The translations under genes and the position numbers were made by a program. This document shows positions 6,628 through 9,931 of a DNA stretch of 9,931 nucleotides, one piece after another (the stretch's first letter is position 1; every line of letters begins with the position of its first letter). Origin of the DNA: Cytophagales bacterium (GTDB taxonomy: Bacteria > Bacteroidota > Bacteroidia > Cytophagales > UBA9547); NCBI GenBank assembly GCA_025360395.1, contig JANYCH010000225.1:1-9931 (forward strand), read 5' to 3'. The notes beneath the pieces were generated by a model. That model saw only the letters and a program-made list of their open reading frames with translations, had not been told where the DNA came from and did not search any database.

Positions 6628-7881
6628 ATGAGCTCGCCAAATACTTCCCCAAAAATTACTTTTACCGGTTACGAGAAAGTGGTCATTGCCTTATTATCTA
6701 TCATTCAATTCACTGTAATACTGGATTTTATGGTACTGTCTCCACTTGGTGCATTTGTCATGAAAGACATGAGTATTGTGCCTTCTCAATTTGGAATGGT
6801 CGTTTCTGCATATGCTTTCAGTGCAGGTGCATCTGGTTTGCTCGCAGCGGGTTTTGCCGATAAATTTGACAGGAAAAAAATCCTGGTCTTTTTTTATGTA
6901 GGTTTTATAGTGGGGACTGCTTTGTGCGCCATAGCACCCAATTACCAGTTTTTACTTTTTGCAAGGGTTGTTACAGGTCTGTTTGGAGGCGTGCTCGGAT
7001 CAATAGGTTTTGCCATCATTACCGATATTTTCAGCATGCAGGTGCGCGGGCGCGTTATGGGTTTTACTCAAATGTCTTTTGCTGTGAGCCAGGTTTTAGG
7101 CATTCCTATCGGTTTATTACTTGCTGATAAGTTTGGCTGGCATTCACCTTTCTGGATGATTGTCGGGTTGAGCATCTTTACTTTCTTCGCCATCCTTTTT
7201 TACATGAAACCTGTTACCGGGCATTTGAAATTGCAAACAAAACAAAACCCATTCCTGCACCTGGTTAAAACGGTGAGCAAACCAGATTATATAAGAGGCT
7301 TCCTGGCTACAGTATTACTTGCCACTGGCGGGTTTATGCTGATGCCCTTTGGAAGTGCTTTCAGTGTATTTAACCTAGGGATCAGGCAAGACCAACTCTT
7401 TATTTTATACGGAATTACAGGGGTTTTCTCCATGATTTTCGGTCCATTGGTCGGTAAATTCAGCGATAAGATCGGAGCCTATAAAATCTTCGTCTTTGGA
7501 TCTGTATTGAGCATTATCACGGTGGCTATTTACACTAGGCTTGGCATTACACCTTTCTGGATTATACAGACAATCAACGTTGTACTCTTTGTTTCCATCA
7601 CCTGCAGGATTATTGCATCTTCAACCCTTATGACAGCAGTCCCTGAACAATCTGACCGCGGTGCCTTTATGAGCATCAATTCTTCCATTCAGCAAATTGC
7701 AGGTGGTTTAGCTTCTGCCCTTGCCGGCCAAATTGTAGTTCAAACTGCCAGTGGAAAACTTGAAAATTATGAAATTTTGGGCTATGTAGTGATCCTGGCG
7801 ACACTGTTTACCATTGGGATGATGTACGTGATACATAAGCAGGTGGCGCGCAAGAATGTGACAAGCAACCTGGCAAACTAA
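6628..7881 (+). CDS. MFS transporter, drug/metabolite efflux (DHA1/AraJ-like)
   Basis: This is a full-length 417-residue inner-membrane carrier with 12 predicted helices in two halves. It shows the MFS motif A in the loop after helix 2 (GFADKFDRKK, 75-84), its degenerate copy in the second half (GKFSDKIGAYK, 276-286), Arg113 with TGLFGG in helix 4 (motif B), and a motif-C-like glycine-rich helix 5 (QVLGIPIGLLLADKFG, 155-170). PEQSDRGAFMSI (339-350) and the glycine-rich QQIAGGLASALAGQIV (355-370) fit the sugar-efflux or AraJ-like DHA1 group. Proton-coupled export of a small molecule is the family expectation; the substrate cannot be told. The central loop (195-215) is short and basic. It appears to be transcribed alone from the -7 element at 6607 and converges on the ion-channel gene. 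Confidence 0.92.
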   Translation: MSSPNTSPKITFTGYEKVVIALLSIIQFTVILDFMVLSPLGAFVMKDMSIVPSQFGMVVSAYAFSAGASGLLAAGFADKFDRKKILVFFYVGFIVGTALCAIAPNYQFLLFARVVTGLFGGVLGSIGFAIITDIFSMQVRGRVMGFTQMSFAVSQVLGIPIGLLLADKFGWHSPFWMIVGLSIFTFFAILFYMKPVTGHLKLQTKQNPFLHLVKTVSKPDYIRGFLATVLLATGGFMLMPFGSAFSVFNLGIRQDQLFILYGITGVFSMIFGPLVGKFSDKIGAYKIFVFGSVLSIITVAIYTRLGITPFWIIQTINVVLFVSITCRIIASSTLMTAVPEQSDRGAFMSINSSIQQIAGGLASALAGQIVVQTASGKLENYEILGYVVILATLFTIGMMYVIHKQVARKNVTSNLAN

Positions 7882-7918
7882 AACTAGAAGGGCATTAGTT
7901 CCATTATGCCTATTCGGG

Positions 7919-7935
7919 GACCTGAACTCAGGGTC
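7919..7935. repeat. Bulged hairpin between convergent MFS and channel genes
   Basis: GACCTGA and TCAGGGTC pair with one bulged C around a 2-base loop, in the 67-base gap between the two stops. There is no T-run on either side, so any terminator role is doubtful. Confidence 0.2.
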
Positions 7936-7948
7936 TCACCCTTACCAA

Positions 7949-8674
7949 CTATTCTTCCTGTAGTGGATGGCTGACTTTTGAAGAAAACTTACTGATCAGA
8001 ATACCTATCAGAATTACTGAATATAGCTGACCGCAAATTCCAAAAAGTGAGGTTGCCAGCTTGGTATTATGCTTGTCTGGAGTGATGTCTCCATAACCTA
8101 TTGTAGAAACTGTAATGCTGCAGAAATAAACAAAGTCTGTAAAAATAGCTGCAACCCCTTTGGTTTTTATTCCCAAAAAGGATTGGGGATTTTGATAATA
8201 AAAAAACTGCATCAGAAATACTCCTGTTTCAATTAAGAGAAAATAACCGCATGCAGCAGCAGAGAGCAGGTCTATGTTGATATACCCGGGCCTTATCAGG
8301 AATTTCAATACTTCCAGCAAGATAAATGCAAAGAACAATACATACATCAAACTTAGGATTTGCATAAAATCCTTTAAGTCGCTCATAAAAGGTATGGCCA
8401 GTGGCAAACCCAGAACTATCAGGAACAGAAGATTTCTTACAAGATTCTTCCATCTGCCTTTTTCAATAAAAACCCCAACACTCGCTATTCCTAAAATTAA
8501 CATTGTAATAGGCCAGATATACCTGGTGTAAAACGAGAGATTAAGCAGGAAAACACCTATAAACAAATGGATGATAAGTGCCGCCAGCAATAACTCGTAT
8601 TTTTGATTACCCAGGAAAAGTCTTGTTCTGTTCATGCTTTCAAGATATTGATTTTTACTGTAAATCAGGAACAT
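7949..8674 (-). CDS. Potassium-channel-like membrane protein (ion transport 2 domain)
   Basis: The 241-residue product has about six membrane helices (roughly 27-49, 54-70, 78-97, 103-127, 134-159 and 208-231) and a pore loop before the last one. The selectivity filter is exact: TVSTIGYGDITP at 188-199 carries the TxGYGD potassium signature. The last two helices with the pore loop form the Ion_trans_2 unit. The first four lack the regularly spaced arginines of a voltage-sensing S4, and there is no cytoplasmic RCK/TrkA or cyclic-nucleotide domain, so gating is unknown. The likely role is potassium permeation across the inner membrane. The ATG at 8674 is used; an ATG at codon 14 (8635) would remove a short polar leader and is equally possible. 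It faces the MFS gene and is separated from the upstream YceI gene by a terminator. Confidence 0.88.
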   Translation of the reverse strand: MFLIYSKNQYLESMNRTRLFLGNQKYELLLAALIIHLFIGVFLLNLSFYTRYIWPITMLILGIASVGVFIEKGRWKNLVRNLLFLIVLGLPLAIPFMSDLKDFMQILSLMYVLFFAFILLEVLKFLIRPGYINIDLLSAAACGYFLLIETGVFLMQFFYYQNPQSFLGIKTKGVAAIFTDFVYFCSITVSTIGYGDITPDKHNTKLATSLFGICGQLYSVILIGILISKFSSKVSHPLQEE

Positions 8675-8740
8675 AAAAATTCAACTACATATAGACGATA
8701 AATCTTAAAATCGACTTGTGCCGTTCGCTTTGGAAATTAT

Positions 8741-8780
8741 AAAATAAAAAAACCCTCTGGATTAACTCCGGAGGGTTTTT
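8741..8780 (-). terminator. Rho-independent terminator of the YceI-family gene
   Basis: An 11-bp stem (8751-8761 with 8767-8776/7, one G-T pair) closes the loop TTAAC. Read on the minus strand it is followed by a T-rich tract (TTTTTTTATTTT). It starts about 23 bases after the stop of the YceI-family gene. A run of T on the plus side also lets it act in reverse, but no plus-strand gene precedes it. Confidence 0.85.
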
Positions 8781-8799
8781 GTTTATGTGTTTGAAAAAA

Positions 8800-9369
8800 T
8801 TACTCTTTGACAAATTCCACATTGGCTACAAGTGGAACTTCGTCACTTAATATTGAAGAAGGCGTACCTGCACCAACACCAAAATCTGTACGTTTAATTA
8901 AGCCTGTAATTTTAAAACCTACAATAGTCTTTTTAGTATATGGATGAATGGCTGAACCATTGTAAACCACATCAAGTTCAACTTGCTTGGTTACACCATG
9001 TATAGTAAGGTCGCCAGCAAGTTTATACTTTTTATCACCGGTTTTTTTCATTGACTTACTTTTAAAAGTAAGAGTTGGAAATTTGGCTGCATCAAAATAA
9101 TCAGGGCCTTTCAAGTGAGTATCGCGCTGCTCATTATCAGTATCAATGCTGTTTACTGCTGCTGTCATTTCCACAGCTGCATCAGAAAAATCCTCTTTCG
9201 CAGAAGTTAATTTAACCGAGAAATCTTTGAAAGAACCATCCACATCTGAGATCATCAAATGGGTAATGGTGAAATTTAATTTTGCATGAGTTTTATCCAA
9301 AGTATAACTCTGGGCAAAAGTGCTGAAGCCAGCAAAAAGTGTAATGGCAGAAATAAAGATTTTTTTCAT
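8800..9369 (-). CDS. YceI-family periplasmic lipid-binding-like protein
   Basis: This 189-residue protein has a classic signal peptide (MKKIFISAIT, hydrophobic core, cleavage at FAQ near residue 20), placing it in the periplasm. The mature part is the YceI lipocalin-like barrel: YTLDKTHAKLNFTITHL (22-38), the central SIDTDNEQRDTHLKG (74-88), PDYFDAAKFPTLTFKS (89-104), LTIHGVTKQVELDV (121-134) and the closing RTDFGVG (160-166). Members bind isoprenoid-type or other hydrophobic ligands, and in E. coli yceI responds to base or osmotic stress; the ligand here is unknown. It is a single-gene unit: a hairpin terminator lies just downstream, and more than 460 bases with no confident gene lie upstream. 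Start and length agree with the family. Confidence 0.95.
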   Translation of the reverse strand: MKKIFISAITLFAGFSTFAQSYTLDKTHAKLNFTITHLMISDVDGSFKDFSVKLTSAKEDFSDAAVEMTAAVNSIDTDNEQRDTHLKGPDYFDAAKFPTLTFKSKSMKKTGDKKYKLAGDLTIHGVTKQVELDVVYNGSAIHPYTKKTIVGFKITGLIKRTDFGVGAGTPSSILSDEVPLVANVEFVKE

Positions 9370-9433
9370 TTTGGATATGTTTATGCTAAAATTAGTGTAT
9401 GTACGTTTAAATTGATTTGAGCCTAAAAAAGTT

Positions 9434-9454
9434 CATAAACCTCCTAAATTTATG
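9434..9454. repeat. Short inverted repeat upstream of the YceI-family gene
   Basis: CATAAA and TTTATG flank 9 bases, 65-85 bases before the ATG of the YceI-family gene. It may be an operator but six-base AT-rich arms occur by chance. Confidence 0.2.
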
Positions 9455-9622
9455 AGTGGATAAACTTTACATGAGGTTGAAAAGAGAATAACAAATTGGA
9501 TTACAATAAACTACCCTTCTAATGTAAATATAATAAAACTCAGTTTATTCCTTTGTACGCTTCGGCCTGGCAGGAATCAGTTTGCTGTATCTGAACGTTG
9601 CTCCCTTTGCTTGCTGCGCATT

Positions 9623-9748
9623 TTACCTCCATCCATTTCTACTGGTAGAAGTATCGCTACCCGGCATGTCTTTAGGGCTTCCCGGGGGTTGGGCCATTAG
9701 AATATTGAATAATGCAATGAGGCCGGCAATTATTAAAATAGGTTTCAA
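9623..9748 (-). CDS. Possible 41-residue secreted peptide, perhaps a broken gene
   Basis: A 41-codon frame starts at TTG (an in-frame TAG lies three codons before it) and reads KPILIIAGLIALFNILMAQ, a clear Bacteroidota-type signal peptide with cleavage near Ala19-Gln20. The remaining 22 residues are Pro, Gly and Ser rich (PPGSPKDMPGSD, 21-32) and end in NGWR. After the TAA at 9623-9625 the same frame stays open for 25 more basic codons (RYSKLIPARPKRTKE at the end) to a second TAA at 9545-9547, so the original protein may have been about 66 residues. I recognise no family. It is the only coding signal in the 465-base gap between the YceI-family gene and the partial gene at the right edge; I see nothing else convincing there. 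Confidence 0.4.
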   Translation of the reverse strand: MKPILIIAGLIALFNILMAQPPGSPKDMPGSDTSTSRNGWR

Positions 9749-9834
9749 TATAAACTAGTCTTTATACAAAAGAAAATTGTTATGCCATTTACAGATTCTC
9801 CTCTAAATGCTAATGAATATATAGTAGAGCCCAT

Positions 9835-9931
9835 TTAGCTACTGTAGGCAAATTTTATTTGGTTTTTGGTGATGTTGGGAGTTGCAATCATTCTCATCAT
9901 TAGGTTGTCGAATATGCCATCTTTATGAATT
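9835..9931 (-). CDS. C-terminal end of an unrecognised gene entering from the right edge
   Basis: The minus strand is open from the window edge through 31 codons to a TAA at 9835-9837. The residues are well mixed and protein-like (KDGIFDNLMMRMIATPNITK and then NQIKFAYSS), with internal methionines at 11, 12 and 14 that are probably not starts because open sequence precedes them. I cannot name the family from this tail. The gene runs in the same direction as the YceI-family gene and lies 465 bases upstream of it. Confidence 0.5.
   Translation of the reverse strand, partial: IHKDGIFDNLMMRMIATPNITKNQIKFAYSS

Noticed and set aside
7908..7945. tRNA-like text on the minus strand between the MFS and channel genes
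   Set aside because: GTTCAGGT resembles a T-loop, but the flanking bases do not make a T-stem and there is no acceptor stem or anticodon arm.
8229..8531. Open frames on both strands within the channel gene
   Set aside because: They are shadows of a gene with an exact potassium filter motif and regular membrane helices.
9413..9445. AGGAGG followed by an 8-codon ORF upstream of the YceI-family gene (minus strand)
   Set aside because: The spacing to the ATG is only three bases, Bacteroidota rarely rely on Shine-Dalgarno sequences, and the peptide has no leader or attenuator character.
1..9931. CRISPR arrays, insertion sequences, integrases, toxin-antitoxin or other defence systems
   Set aside because: I found no regularly spaced repeats, no transposase or nuclease motifs, and no paired small ORFs of those kinds.

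Overview
The window looks like chromosomal DNA from a member of the Bacteroidota. The DNA is AT-rich. Most exported proteins have signal peptides ending in the A-Q or G-Q junction typical of the phylum. Recognisable Shine-Dalgarno sequences are scarce, one promoter carries a perfect TAnnTTTG -7 element, and a PorP/SprF-family protein of the type IX secretion and gliding system is present. I cannot place it below phylum level.

Layout. Bases 1-2056 (minus strand) hold a probable two-gene operon: a small secreted protein of unknown function, then an exported, membrane-anchored SpoIIE-type PP2C phosphatase with a periplasmic regulatory-like domain and a long coiled coil. Divergent from it, at 2259-3770 (+), is a secreted PD40 beta-propeller protein whose C-terminus looks like a worn OmpA-like domain. 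It converges on a PorP/SprF-family outer-membrane protein (3767-4819, -), and the two share a TTAA at their stop codons. Upstream of the PorP/SprF gene, about 4816-5580 (-), are the remains of a surface adhesin with Ig-like and cadherin-like sequence, broken by several frameshifts and stops.

Bases 5617-6514 hold two small divergent genes: a probable lipocalin-like beta-barrel protein (-) and a 92-residue orphan (+). A perfect short inverted repeat lies just upstream of the former. Bases 6628-7881 (+) encode a 12-helix MFS exporter with a good Bacteroidota promoter. It converges on a potassium-channel-like protein (7949-8674, -). A clear hairpin terminator at about 8741-8780 ends the YceI-family secreted lipocalin-like gene (8800-9369, -). 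The last 560 bases are mostly non-coding, but hold a 41-codon secreted-peptide ORF (possibly broken) and the last 31 codons of an unrecognised gene running in from the right edge.

How they fit together: the left half is an envelope module (phosphatase sensor, secreted small protein, propeller protein, PorP/SprF, dead adhesin). PorP/SprF proteins are commonly encoded next to the large surface proteins they help export or attach, so the intact PorP/SprF gene beside a ruined adhesin is the clearest biological story here. The right half is ordinary transport and stress-type genes in separate transcription units. I see no CRISPR array, rRNA, tRNA, transposase or phage gene.
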